From NCBI GenBank assembly GCA_964574335.1, contig CAZNNH010000060.1:1-32289 (forward strand): 32,289 nucleotides of DNA. Reading direction: 5' to 3'. Source of the DNA: CAZNNH01 sp964574335. GTDB lineage: Bacteria; Acidobacteriota; Vicinamibacteria; Fen-336. The number at the start of each line of letters is the position of its first letter. Positions within the stretch are counted from its first letter, which is position 1. Positions 24,601 through 32,209 of this stretch are shown here, in pieces. Under the pieces are notes generated by a model, which searched no databases, was not told where the DNA came from, and saw only the letters and a program-made list of their open reading frames with translations. The position numbers and the translations under genes were made by a program.

Positions 24601-26126
24601 CCCTTTGGGCTGTGGTACTCGATGAACTCCGCCCGCCTGCCGAGCCGTTCCCATCCCCGTGGAGGACTGCGCCGCCTATTCTTGGCGGCACCGAACCAGA
24701 TCGGGTTCTCGAGCAGATGAAGGGCAATGACCGCCTTCAAGTCCGGCGAACCCGCTCCCGGCCATCGCTTGAGCAGACTGCCGAGAGCCTTCCTGTTGCG
24801 CGGCGGGATCATCGCGTAGAGTGTCAGCGGCGTATCGTCTTTCTTCTGCTCGACAGACAGCGCAAAGTGGAATGCCGGGAGCTTCGGCGATGAGGCGGCC
24901 CTCGATGAGACGGCCTTCATCGTGACGGTGACGCTGTCGAAGCGGAAGCGGAAGCTCCTTTCTTTGGCCGTGGAGTTCGCCCACGCCACTAGACGCGCGC
25001 TCAGCTTGTCGTAGAAGGCGGCCACTCTCTCGCGTCCCCCAATCGTGGTCAGGAGGGCCGTCTCGGCTGCGAGCGAGCCGGCAAATAGCTGGACGGGCGG
25101 TGGTCTCTTGGTAGAAGGGCAAAGCGTCTTCGCCACGGCTCCGGCCCTCTTCCACTTGACGTCGTAGTCAGGGTCAGCTCTCGGGATCGGAATATGCAGC
25201 GCATCACGAAGTGCACGGTCCTTCAACCCGCTCGTATCCAGCCCGAGGTAGTGCCGCGAAAGCTGCGAGACGCAGCCCTCCTCCAAGAAGGCCAGAGACT
25301 CCCACGGCTGCCCCCCCCGGCCGGCACAGAACACGCACCGGCATGGGCAGCCACCTGCCGGGTCTCGCTGAGCCCTCGCTTCATCGGGCCGAAGCTTGTT
25401 CTCCACCTTGAGGATGCCGACCACCTCGCCGGCCGAGTGGATCCGGATCGGCACGCCATAGTAGTTGCGGAACACGCGATCCCAAGTCTGGTTTGTCCAG
25501 ACCAGGTAGTCGACCCCGCCGAGCTTCTCGAAGTTTCGCGTCTCACGGATCTGGAGGGCGTCTCGCTGACGGGCGACGTTGTCCTGATAGATGTCTTTGG
25601 AGATCCCGGTTCCGAGGTGAGCAAACGCCAGGCCCTTCGGTAGCGAGTGCCATGGTCCAGAGTCGATACCATGACGCGGCTGCTTCCCCTGTTCGTCGCT
25701 CGAGTCAACGTGGCGGGGCCCGGGGTGACCGCTCGCGGCCACGAGCCAGGAAACACCCTTGCCGAATCCGCGCTTCCAATACGGGAAGCACAGTGAATTC
25801 CGAAGCAGTTGGCGCCTCGCGTTCGTCGCCTTTGTACGGGGCTGCGGGTGCTCGCCGAGATGCTCCTCGATCCATCGGTTGACGACTTCGTCCTCGAGGG
25901 TGGTGGCGTCGCGGAGCTTGAGGTGCACCGTACAGGAGGAGGCGCTCGTCTCGTCCGCGATGATGCCGCACATGGTGCGCAGTATTTGGGCGAGCGTCGC
26001 TGGCGTGAACAGTTTCTGCTCGTCCAGCCAGTCGCCGTACTGCTGTGCCGTCAGGAGCTTCTTCACGAAGAGCTGGAAATCGCGCTCCTTGATTTCCTTG
26101 GCATTCAGACCACCGTCAGCCGTCAT
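21579..26126 (-). CDS. 1515-residue protein with N-terminal GAF-like and C-terminal RelA/SpoT-like segments
   Basis: ATG 26126 has GGAGG five bases upstream; the longer open frame to 26285 lacks such a site. Residues about 42-247 resemble a GAF sensor domain, ending in VPIRIHSAGEVVGILKVENK. A CxCxCxxC cluster follows at 260-267. The long middle (about 300-1370) is mainly helical and unrecognised. A second Cys-rich patch (CGDKPC, KPCADGWLC) lies near 22470-22590. Close to the end, GWNAHDLYYYV and PFELQVRT (from about residue 1432) with YHDAVYK resemble the last motifs of RelA/SpoT synthetase domains, which end in (E)xQIRT and a HxxYK pattern. The earlier catalytic motifs are not recognisable, so activity is doubtful. 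No signal or membrane segments are seen. The C-terminus is acidic and charged. Confidence 0.75.
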   Translation of the reverse strand: MTADGGLNAKEIKERDFQLFVKKLLTAQQYGDWLDEQKLFTPATLAQILRTMCGIIADETSASSCTVHLKLRDATTLEDEVVNRWIEEHLGEHPQPRTKATNARRQLLRNSLCFPYWKRGFGKGVSWLVAASGHPGPRHVDSSDEQGKQPRHGIDSGPWHSLPKGLAFAHLGTGISKDIYQDNVARQRDALQIRETRNFEKLGGVDYLVWTNQTWDRVFRNYYGVPIRIHSAGEVVGILKVENKLRPDEARAQRDPAGGCPCRCVFCAGRGGQPWESLAFLEEGCVSQLSRHYLGLDTSGLKDRALRDALHIPIPRADPDYDVKWKRAGAVAKTLCPSTKRPPPVQLFAGSLAAETALLTTIGGRERVAAFYDKLSARLVAWANSTAKERSFRFRFDSVTVTMKAVSSRAASSPKLPAFHFALSVEQKKDDTPLTLYAMIPPRNRKALGSLLKRWPGAGSPDLKAVIALHLLENPIWFGAAKNRRRSPPRGWERLGRRAEFIEYHSPKGKRVRITDLLLDRLAARTQAFVFAQEIPEFTETDTHKLGWAAYEMGRLIEREISYRANRHDDPMPLTAMEFCRIPISDLSFVDNLRRRRQDAIRVASTVDAQLRALASEMRMDADVQYTSRIKEYRSYLQRLGERYEGYYRGNLTFWLYVLAVAAPEQSRQAFPSAGKGRARRFGEILKDLRTSVQAAIVAAERVPGRPSGKSLDMLEEFESRIKRGRRTWLADLRLISPPVSVTNVGWARKRLVKTLLDEGLVGLLDDGVYAFRRELTALIPREQVEELLFRNHSEFAQEAVSLLFQLENLRRDNKRARLKRTYGRTYRELYWLRGLLCATDREIFQERSKEPLKRLFLPPGGPDASVWQEAMQYVETVSTEELTLEAGERDLLRYTVGGIYKRVRTLLNVLRRQRPAAAVEWDLHRFDLYGARMNCLYKNQEFALYEHAWNRGDPFFWYDLGTETAEAFAHAGAGKPASRPALRQHWLCLRTNVLEGDYNALQIAGLVDPRSLNPGHWSGDLYTTDRLKTVLGVLFQALDKPTSERYRNYAFHRNRIRAEYARWYARAEGLVRPGSASPEQGDSADQGWHWFGAFLFEGVIDALMLLSRFQMAGTWDARNPFGVFLEDLAAAQAAIGRQSRDLAKIVRAIARLTPAMAEYSTRVRNALDTREWVEHMTFRCGDKPCFATEGACRLGEYEPKGKGRRFVWHGAVKGKDKPCADGWLCDLYRRSAALLTTIARQLDGNKLRLVSNELQRHARNLQKEERYFRNIRLPEDGNGQGRPRHRGVMPLIHLDEGRGSGDEGRASGEGSAAGPQRIAEALRKIATQLEGPRKKAGKWNTWRWLYRMLKRFRRDQRAFLFYEGGSRNDGQGRTPGLGLRGPEEVLWRIRNYVLLFRPEEDTRMAGDILGGATQFDGWNAHDLYYYVRSLIPFELQVRTQLANTFAVQYHDAVYKGRPPEGTDLPRAMMQGVGNDLDSVDCEMEVDYEDFILRSALNDEKEEESPQPGQKTTEG

Positions 26127-26140
26127 GAGTGCCTCCGAGC
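26126..26140 (-). promoter_or_regulatory. Ribosome binding site deciding the giant gene's start
   Basis: On the minus strand GGAGG (26132-26136) stands five bases before ATG 26126. It favours the 1515-residue form over an upstream in-frame start at 26285. Confidence 0.7.
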
Positions 26141-26218
26141 GACGGACGAAACGTGAGGACGACTGCGGCACAGACGCGTCACCAACGGGGCGGGATCCGC
26201 CCAGCGGTACACCGTGAG

Positions 26219-26764
26219 TCACGCGCGCGACACCTTCACGTAGCCGTGCGGGCCATCGGGGCAAAGGTCGCCGGATGCCACGCACTCCGCAACAGACGCT
26301 TCGGCCACCCCGACAAGCCCCGCGAACTGCGCTCCGGCACCGTGGAGCAGATCTCCCACGGTCACCGACGTCCCAGGGGGCAGACTGAGCACGTGGCAGC
26401 GAATCGCCTGCCTCAGTCGCCCCGCCAAGGCCATCTTGTGCTCACGGTGCGCCGACATCGCCGCGCCGAAGGGACCCATTAGAGCCGGATCTCCGGTGGC
26501 CAGGACGATCGCGTCCGGCCGGAGGTTCTTGTCGGGACCGCAGATCTTGTCGTAGTACTTCTGAAGGAACCCCACCGTCTGCCGTCGGACGAGGCGGCCG
26601 GTCTGCCCGGTGAGCACGCCCCCCGCGAGGATGACGCCGTCTATGCGACTGCTACGGTAGGTGTTGTAGAGCGCAGCGACCAGGTGAGCGCAGTGGAGCC
26701 CCAGTTGGCTGAAGAGCGCGACGGTGCCCAGACCCCGGCGCAGATTCACCGCCTGCTCATCAGC
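26219..26764 (-). CDS. C-terminal ROK/ASKHA kinase segment, separated by a gap
   Basis: The frame is open from the gap and reads DEQAVNLRRGLGTVALFSQLG, then LVAALYNTYRSSRIDGVILAGGV and, near the end, PALMGPFGAAMS. In ROK sugar kinases the last helices are followed by a GGGV turn and a final GAxxxA helix; these blocks match here. It is therefore probably the end of the ROK-like protein encoded upstream rather than a separate gene, although a GTG at 26749 could start a 176-residue product. About 45 residues (CHVLSLPPGTSVTVGDLLH and onward) follow the normal ROK end. The giant gene starts 92 bases downstream. Confidence 0.6.
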   Translation of the reverse strand, partial: ADEQAVNLRRGLGTVALFSQLGLHCAHLVAALYNTYRSSRIDGVILAGGVLTGQTGRLVRRQTVGFLQKYYDKICGPDKNLRPDAIVLATGDPALMGPFGAAMSAHREHKMALAGRLRQAIRCHVLSLPPGTSVTVGDLLHGAGAQFAGLVGVAEASVAECVASGDLCPDGPHGYVKVSRA

Positions 26765-26774
26765 NNNNNNNNNN
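26765..26774. other. Assembly gap (10 N)
   Basis: It separates a stop codon at about 26785 from the open frame of the ROK-type C-terminus. Length and joining order are not reliable. Confidence 0.95.
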
Positions 26775-26784
26775 AAAGTCCGAG

Positions 26785-29676
26785 TTAGGAAGCGTTTATC
26801 TGGTCATGGATCGCCTTGGCAGCGCGGTTGTGATCGAGGTGAGTGGCCCAGTGGTCCGCCTGCGTTTGCGGCAGGGATCGGCCCTGCAGGAGCAGGTGGG
26901 CACGCTCTGGCGAGAAGTACCTGGCGTACTTCCGAAGCGCCGCCTGCCCTTGTGGAGAGCCGAGCCACTTCGCCAGTCTGCTGCGGGCGGCCCAATACGC
27001 ACTCCTTCTGCCTCCGGACCGGTTGTCGCGAGCGACGAGCTCCGCCAGGAATCGGCTCGTCTCGGCGGAATCGAATTCGTACCAGAGAGGAAGCAGCATG
27101 CCCAGCTCTGCCGCCTCGACCCTTGTCGGGCGGGAGTCGTCCTGGTTCCGGCCGCGTAGCGTCCCGACCACCAGCGCGCCGATGANNNNNNNNNNGCCAT
27201 CGAACGCGAAGGTCCGCGAAAGCTGCCGCACCGCCCAGGACGACACGAATTCGCGAGCGATCCCCGGCACCTGTGGGGGCGCAGCGCCTGCCCCTCCGAT
27301 GTCCAGGATCATCTTGGCGTACTCGGCGACGTGCGGGGAGATCACGCTCGAGAGCGCGCCCTGTGCATTGATGTGGCCCCCGGCCAGCGAAGTACCCAGC
27401 TTGACGACGATCTTGCCCTTGCCCAGACGCACTTGGCGGCGAACGAGCGCCCAGTAGTGTCCGTAGGCCTCCGAGTCTCCGTCGTTGATGATCGCCAGGG
27501 CCACGTCGTGCTCGGGAGCACGGCTTCGCAGGACGCCTCGGAGCGCAACGAGGACGTCGGCCGCCTGTATCTCGGCGGCGGTCGAGCCGTAGCCGGGCGA
27601 GACGATGCGCTCGTCGACTTCGAAGCTCAGCCGGTTGAGGACGCCCGAGATGCCGACCACGTGGCCGCGCTGGACGGCGCCAGGCCAGGCGAGGCCGACG
27701 CCGTCGACCTGCCGCCACCCCCGGCCTGACTTGCAGAGGCACTGCTCGATCATCGTGGCGACGCGCGCGCAGAAGTCGGCCGCTCGAACACGCTCTTGCC
27801 CGCTTGCCTCGGGTGCGAACGTCGGCATCTTGTGCGGGCAACACGGCAGCTTCCGTCCGCTCTCGAAGCTCGCGACCTTGATCTCGGTTCCGCCCACGTC
27901 GACCCCGACGAAGAGCCCGCGATCGATGTCGGCAACATCGAGGACGGTCCGCCCGTCGGGTGGGAGGCCCGCGCGGATGGCGAATCGGCGGAAGAAGAAG
28001 CTCTCGGCATAGCCGGCATACTGCACGTAGTTGCGATCCTCGGCCTCCTTCACGACCTGCCGTGCGATCCGCTCGTCGGTCAGCGCCAGGCGGCTACTTC
28101 CGGGCACTGTAGGCCCGCAGGAGATCTTCGCTTCGTGGAATCCGAGCGTGACCAGGTGATTGAAGATGGTAGCGGCGAGGAACCGCGCGAACACCGGCAA
28201 CCGCCTGCTCAGTTCCGCGTCGGTCGCGGCGAGTGGGAATGGGAACATGAGCTGCTGGATGTCCTCGGGGCCCTCGAAGACGACGGTCACCTCCTGCACG
28301 CGGTCGGGCTCGAAGTCGGCAATCGTGTCGAGAACCCGGTAGACGCGCGGTACCCAGAGGGGTCCTTGCGACGGCTCGACAAGCAGCACATCGAAGATCG
28401 CGCCGGCCTCCCAGTGCCGTCTCTCGATCTGGTTCAGTTGAGGTGTCGAGATCTCGGGCAGGCGGTTCTTGAGCGCCAGGGCTCTACCGGGTTCGACCGT
28501 CGACACACGATGGCGTGCGCCATCCGTCTCGATCGTCTCCTCACGGACGTGGATTCCCGCGCGCTCGAGTCGCTTGCGGCCACCGAGGTGATCGAGCGCC
28601 TTCTCAAACTGCGGCCATCTCTTGCGGATCTCGTCGGCTCGGAAGACGATCCACCGGATCTCGGAGGAGACGCCCTGCCGACCGCGTCGTGGTTTGAGCC
28701 TGTTGACGACGCGGTCAAGGGCTTTGCGTGAGGCGCTGCGTTGACAGAGTGCCAACACGGCATCACGATGGGCGACTTCCCAGGCAGGTCGCGCGCCCCG
28801 AGGCTCCGACCGGCGAACCCGGGAGCCAGGGGTGAGCCTACGCCAGAGGGCGTCCGTTTCCGCATCGAGATCGTCCGGGTTCCCGTCTTGCAGGACGAGC
28901 GCGTCCAGGTACTCGCAGCAGAGCCGGCCGGCGAGCAAGGCCAGGCCCTTGCCGTCCGACAGAGCGCGCCCGCGGAGTGTCTCCAGGAGGGCCGCCATCC
29001 GGCCGCCGGAACTGCGACCGACGTGCCAGCTCCGGAACGCGTCACGGCGCGAAAGCAGCCAGCACAGCGAGAACTCCCAGAACGCCCAGCGCCGGCTCGG
29101 CAGCAGGGGCTGCAGGCGCCTTCGTGCGTCGGAAGCGAGGGTGGGACCCCAATCCCGCTGCCACGGCGGGAAGCGCGTGTTCGCGGGGAGAAAGAGGCGC
29201 GAGTGGACCACGGCAAGAAGGGTGGCCGGCGACTGCCGCAACGCCCCGAGCCAGGCAGGCGAAGGGTGCCTTGTCACCAGGCTGAGCAGCACCCCGAGCT
29301 GCTCCGCCACTTGGACCGCGGTCGCGGAACCAGGCTGCTCTGGCAGGGCGTCGGGGATGCCGGCCGCTCGCAGTACGTGGTGCAAGCGACCGGTGCGGAG
29401 ACGCTGCTGCACCAGCCGCGCGACGTTGGCCACCAGCACCGATGGTTCGGGCACGGTCTTCAGGAGATCGATGCCGTCGTATCGGACCCAGCATCTCAGG
29501 CCCGGATTGGCGAGCAGGAAGAGGTCGATCTGCTCGCTCAGGCTCGGGATCTTCGCAAGCGCTTCGGGGACGGGTACGGTCGTGTCTACCGGGAGAGCAT
29601 CGAAAGCGCGTGCCAGCAAGGCGGGCACCTCGGCTGGATGGCGCCGCCGTTCGCGGTCGCGAGTCCCGACGTGCAC
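26785..29676 (-). CDS. Large protein with C-terminal ROK/ASKHA sugar-kinase-like domain
   Basis: GTG 29676 has GGAGG four bases upstream; GTG 29754 would add 26 residues. The first ~585 residues are mostly helical, of no known family, with a beta-richer part (FDVLLVEPSQGPLWVPRVYR, about 430-480). The kinase-like domain starts at about residue 587 (base 27918). It has the ASKHA phosphate-1 motif DVGGTEIK, then GVGLAWPGAV, INDGDSEAYGHYW (ROK ND motif) and KLGTSLAGGHIN (second phosphate loop). The usual ROK CxCGxxGC zinc site is absent. The frame crosses a 10-N gap at 27186 as EFVSSWAVRQL ... IGALVVGTLRG and stops at 26785, before the normal ROK end, which appears after the next gap. A neighbouring giant gene and a divergent PFK pair suggest a joint role. 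Confidence 0.7.
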   Translation of the reverse strand: MHVGTRDRERRRHPAEVPALLARAFDALPVDTTVPVPEALAKIPSLSEQIDLFLLANPGLRCWVRYDGIDLLKTVPEPSVLVANVARLVQQRLRTGRLHHVLRAAGIPDALPEQPGSATAVQVAEQLGVLLSLVTRHPSPAWLGALRQSPATLLAVVHSRLFLPANTRFPPWQRDWGPTLASDARRRLQPLLPSRRWAFWEFSLCWLLSRRDAFRSWHVGRSSGGRMAALLETLRGRALSDGKGLALLAGRLCCEYLDALVLQDGNPDDLDAETDALWRRLTPGSRVRRSEPRGARPAWEVAHRDAVLALCQRSASRKALDRVVNRLKPRRGRQGVSSEIRWIVFRADEIRKRWPQFEKALDHLGGRKRLERAGIHVREETIETDGARHRVSTVEPGRALALKNRLPEISTPQLNQIERRHWEAGAIFDVLLVEPSQGPLWVPRVYRVLDTIADFEPDRVQEVTVVFEGPEDIQQLMFPFPLAATDAELSRRLPVFARFLAATIFNHLVTLGFHEAKISCGPTVPGSSRLALTDERIARQVVKEAEDRNYVQYAGYAESFFFRRFAIRAGLPPDGRTVLDVADIDRGLFVGVDVGGTEIKVASFESGRKLPCCPHKMPTFAPEASGQERVRAADFCARVATMIEQCLCKSGRGWRQVDGVGLAWPGAVQRGHVVGISGVLNRLSFEVDERIVSPGYGSTAAEIQAADVLVALRGVLRSRAPEHDVALAIINDGDSEAYGHYWALVRRQVRLGKGKIVVKLGTSLAGGHINAQGALSSVISPHVAEYAKMILDIGGAGAAPPQVPGIAREFVSSWAVRQLSRTFAFDGXXXXIGALVVGTLRGRNQDDSRPTRVEAAELGMLLPLWYEFDSAETSRFLAELVARDNRSGGRRSAYWAARSRLAKWLGSPQGQAALRKYARYFSPERAHLLLQGRSLPQTQADHWATHLDHNRAAKAIHDQINAS
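27186..27195. other. Assembly gap (10 N) inside the ROK-like gene
   Basis: Translation through ten Ns is only nominal. The 411-base piece between the two gaps (26775-27185) could be misplaced or separated by missing sequence. Confidence 0.95.
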
Positions 29677-29698
29677 GAGTCCTCCGTTCACCGGGCAG

Positions 29699-29748
29699 CC
29701 GTTTCCGGGAGTGTTCAGTCCGTAACCGGAAAGCGACGCCGGAAAGCG
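29699..29748. promoter_or_regulatory. Operator-like cluster of TTTCCGG/CCGGAAA boxes
   Basis: CCGGAAAGCG occurs twice in direct order (29726-29735, 29739-29748), 13 bases apart. TTTCCGG at 29702-29708 lies inverted to them, 17 bases away. The cluster is just upstream of the preferred GTG of the ROK-like gene. It may bind a regulator; if the gene starts at 29754 it is coding. Confidence 0.35.
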
Positions 29749-29985
29749 TACCACCTAACATGACAAGAGTGTTCCTGCGAATGGGGTGCAGGGAGCGCGG
29801 ATCGTCGGGCTATCGGACAGCGGGGATCCCGAGGTGCCGCTGCTCGAGTGAGTTCCTGCGACGCCACTTGGGCCTGGCGTCGCCTCTCGACAACGACCGC
29901 CAGACCCAGACGTCGAGCTTGGTACATGCCACGCGCCGCGACAAAACCCCCGCAGGCTGCGTCTTCAGCGGCGCGACACGGGGCC

Positions 29986-30015
29986 TTGACCGCTCCCCAG
30001 GGCAGGCATCATCAT
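29986..30015 (+). promoter_or_regulatory. Possible promoter of the Nudix-PFK pair
   Basis: TTGACC (29986-29991) and CATCAT (30010-30015) are spaced by 18 bases. The -35 is good and the -10 moderate. It sits about 37 bases before the Nudix start. The rest of the 375-base divergent region holds nothing else recognisable. Confidence 0.35.
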
Positions 30016-30051
30016 GGGTCGCGTATCGTTGCCACCCTGGGGTACCTCGAG

Positions 30052-30456
30052 ATGGGGGCGCAGCAGACCCAACGGCCGGTCGTTGCGGTGCGAATCATCG
30101 TTCGGAACGCAGCCGGTTGCGTGCTGATCATCCGCCGACCAGGCGGGCAGTGGTGCCTGCCGGGAGGGAAGGTCGACTATGGCCAGACTGTGGCTGAGGC
30201 GGTCGCGGCCGAGTTGCGCGAAGAGACCGGCCTCGAAGCCGCTTGGCAGGGATTCCTCTTCTACCAGGACAGCCTCCCTCTGCAGCCCGGCTCGATGCAC
30301 TGCATCAACCTCTATTTCGAATGCCGGGTCACGGGCCAGCCCCGCACGACGGAGGAGGCCCTCGAGTTGGCTTGGGTCGGCCCGCGGGACATCGGGCGCT
30401 ACGACATCACCTTTCGGAACGACGCAGGGCTGAAGCGCTTCTGGCAGCTTTCGTAG
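30052..30456 (+). CDS. Nudix hydrolase with a non-canonical Nudix box
   Basis: The 134-residue protein has the normal Nudix size and fold, including LIIRRPGGQWCLPGGKVDYGQ. Nudix enzymes hydrolyse nucleoside diphosphates linked to another group. The box (39-61) reads G-x5-Q-x7-AELREETGL against the consensus G-x5-E-x7-REUxEExGU: the first Glu is Gln and the Arg is Ala. The metal-binding Glu residues of the second half (E54, E57, E58) are kept, so activity is still possible. ATG 30052 is chosen because homology begins within ten residues; the longer open frame upstream is unlike coding. PFK follows after 24 bases, so the two form an operon. Confidence 0.85.
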   Translation: MGAQQTQRPVVAVRIIVRNAAGCVLIIRRPGGQWCLPGGKVDYGQTVAEAVAAELREETGLEAAWQGFLFYQDSLPLQPGSMHCINLYFECRVTGQPRTTEEALELAWVGPRDIGRYDITFRNDAGLKRFWQLS

Positions 30457-30480
30457 TTCCCGATCGCGGCGGGGAGGAAG

Positions 30481-32016
30481 ATGACGAACGGCTTGGAGAC
30501 GATCACGCTCGGGAAGTTCCCCGGACTGAAGGACCCCGACACCGAACCCCTCTTCGACTGTGAGGGTCGGCTGATCCAGTCCCAGTGCCCTGAGCTGGAG
30601 ACGGAACCGACCTATGAGCATCCGTTCCGGGCGTTCTATGAGGAGTACCGCCAACGCCTGAAGCTTGGCCGAAGCGTCTTCACGCGGTACGACGAGACGG
30701 TTCCCGTGTCGACGAGCGCTCGGGCTCTCGAGTTGTTCCGGCATGAACACCTCGAGGACCGTTTTCCGCGGTTCGGCGTGGCCGGGGCCAGGGAGCACTA
30801 CCGTCTGGACCCCACCAACATCAAGGTGGGTATCCTGACCGCTGGCGGAAACGCGCCGGGGCTGAACACCGTCATCGACTCAGTCGTGAAGAGACAGTCC
30901 TTGCTGGCGACCGCCCGTGCCGCGCAGCCAGGTGGCCCAACGGCGGCTCTCACGATCGTGGGCTATCGGGGTGGCTACGAAGGTCTGTTGGCGGGTGAGC
31001 GCATCGATCTCAACTACGCTGTCTCAGACGCGGCATCACTGGCGCCTGGCTCCATCCTCAAGATCCGCCGAGGCGAGAAGCCGACGGACGAGGGTGGCCG
31101 CCGACGTTTGAACTCCGAGATGGCAGCGGCGGTCGCAAAGGACCAGCTCGACGTCCTCTACGTAGTCGGTGGCGATGGCACGATCCGCGCGGCCGCGGGG
31201 CTCTGCGGCGAGCTGGAGGCCCGCGGCGTGGTCGGCGCTCACGGTCAGCCGGTGCGGGTGGTGGCCGCGCCGAAGACGATGGACAACGACATCAACTTCA
31301 CTGACGTCACGTTCGGCTTTCGCACGACAGTCGAGAATGCGGTCGAAGCGATCCGTCGGATACACGTCGAAGCGGTGGCCGGCGAGCGTTTGGGTGTGAT
31401 CGAGCTGTTCGGAGCGGGCTCCGGCTTCGTGGCTCTCCACGCGGCATATGCGAGCGGCGAAGTCGACTACGTACTAATCCCGGAGCTGATGACCGGCGGG
31501 AAGGAACAGCGGGAGGCCGGCCTGACGCAGGCCGCCGAGCAACTCGCCGAACGCTACAGGAAGAACCGACACGCGGTGCTGGTGGTCGCGGAGGGCGCCA
31601 CACGGTTGTACGTGGACGCCGAGTCGAAGGCGCCAGACGCGGCGTTCCGGACGCTGGTGGAGAGACTGACCGCGGCGGGTCGGTTCGACAAGGAACGAGT
31701 GTTCGTGAGTCAACCGGCGCACTTGGTTCGCAGTACCCCTCCGAACGCGTACGACATCGACCTCTGCAAGCAGACCGGCAAGCTGATGGTGGACACAGCC
31801 TTGGCGGGCTTCACCCGCGGCGTCGTCTCGAGCTGGCACGGGCAGTTCGTCATGGTCCCGATGGAGACCGCAGTTGCGCGTCTCAAGCAGGTGGATGTGG
31901 GCGCGTACTACCTTCTCTCGATGACGGAGAAGTACTTGCTGCCGGCAACATCGTGCTTCAATCCGTCAGGGATCGCCGAAGAGCCCCTGGGGATAGCCGA
32001 AGAGTTCCTGGGCTGA
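30481..32016 (+). CDS. Phosphofructokinase-family protein, plant-type, altered F6P motif
   Basis: The 511-residue protein starts at ATG 30481 with GGAGG three bases upstream. An N-terminal extension (1-113) ends in GAREHYRLDP, like the AGPRE block of plant-type PFKs. The catalytic part has TAGGNAPGLN (120-129), GGDGT (230-234), PKTMDNDI (264-271, with the catalytic Asp) and HLVRSTPPNAYD (414-425). GGDGT fits ATP rather than pyrophosphate use. The conserved KLMGR that contacts fructose 6-phosphate is ELFGA here (308-312), losing the Arg. A different sugar-phosphate substrate or a regulatory role is therefore possible. The C-terminus ends in a duplicated seven-residue unit. It is probably not the housekeeping glycolytic enzyme. 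Confidence 0.88.
   Translation: MTNGLETITLGKFPGLKDPDTEPLFDCEGRLIQSQCPELETEPTYEHPFRAFYEEYRQRLKLGRSVFTRYDETVPVSTSARALELFRHEHLEDRFPRFGVAGAREHYRLDPTNIKVGILTAGGNAPGLNTVIDSVVKRQSLLATARAAQPGGPTAALTIVGYRGGYEGLLAGERIDLNYAVSDAASLAPGSILKIRRGEKPTDEGGRRRLNSEMAAAVAKDQLDVLYVVGGDGTIRAAAGLCGELEARGVVGAHGQPVRVVAAPKTMDNDINFTDVTFGFRTTVENAVEAIRRIHVEAVAGERLGVIELFGAGSGFVALHAAYASGEVDYVLIPELMTGGKEQREAGLTQAAEQLAERYRKNRHAVLVVAEGATRLYVDAESKAPDAAFRTLVERLTAAGRFDKERVFVSQPAHLVRSTPPNAYDIDLCKQTGKLMVDTALAGFTRGVVSSWHGQFVMVPMETAVARLKQVDVGAYYLLSMTEKYLLPATSCFNPSGIAEEPLGIAEEFLG
31969..32010 (+). repeat. Tandem 21-bp repeat at the PFK 3' end
   Basis: Two in-frame units encode GIAEEPL and GIAEEFL just before the final Gly and stop. 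The units differ at a few bases. Confidence 0.85.
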
Positions 32017-32067
32017 GCGGCTGCGGGTGGGCGGAGGGGGCCAGCCCCAGGACGGGCGCCTCCCGCG

Positions 32068-32083
32068 GGCAGTGCCCACTGCC
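32068..32083. terminator. Palindrome after the PFK gene
   Basis: GGCAGTG and CACTGCC form a perfect 7-bp stem around CC, 52 bases after the PFK stop and between convergent genes. No T-run follows, so it is only a possible terminator. The remainder of 32017-32209 shows nothing recognisable. Confidence 0.35.
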
Positions 32084-32209
32084 GAGCGCCGCCTCGGTGC
32101 GCTGGGTCCGCAGGGTGTGGCGGTCGGTGTATCGTCGAGTGTGGCCTCTGGGGCTGCCGCCGCCGCCCTACCTGGCCCAGGCCGGCCCTGATGAGCGCTT
32201 CCGTCGTCC

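Noticed and set aside
26765..27195. The 10-N stretches as natural repeats or introns
   Set aside because: They are exact runs of ten Ns, a scaffolding convention.
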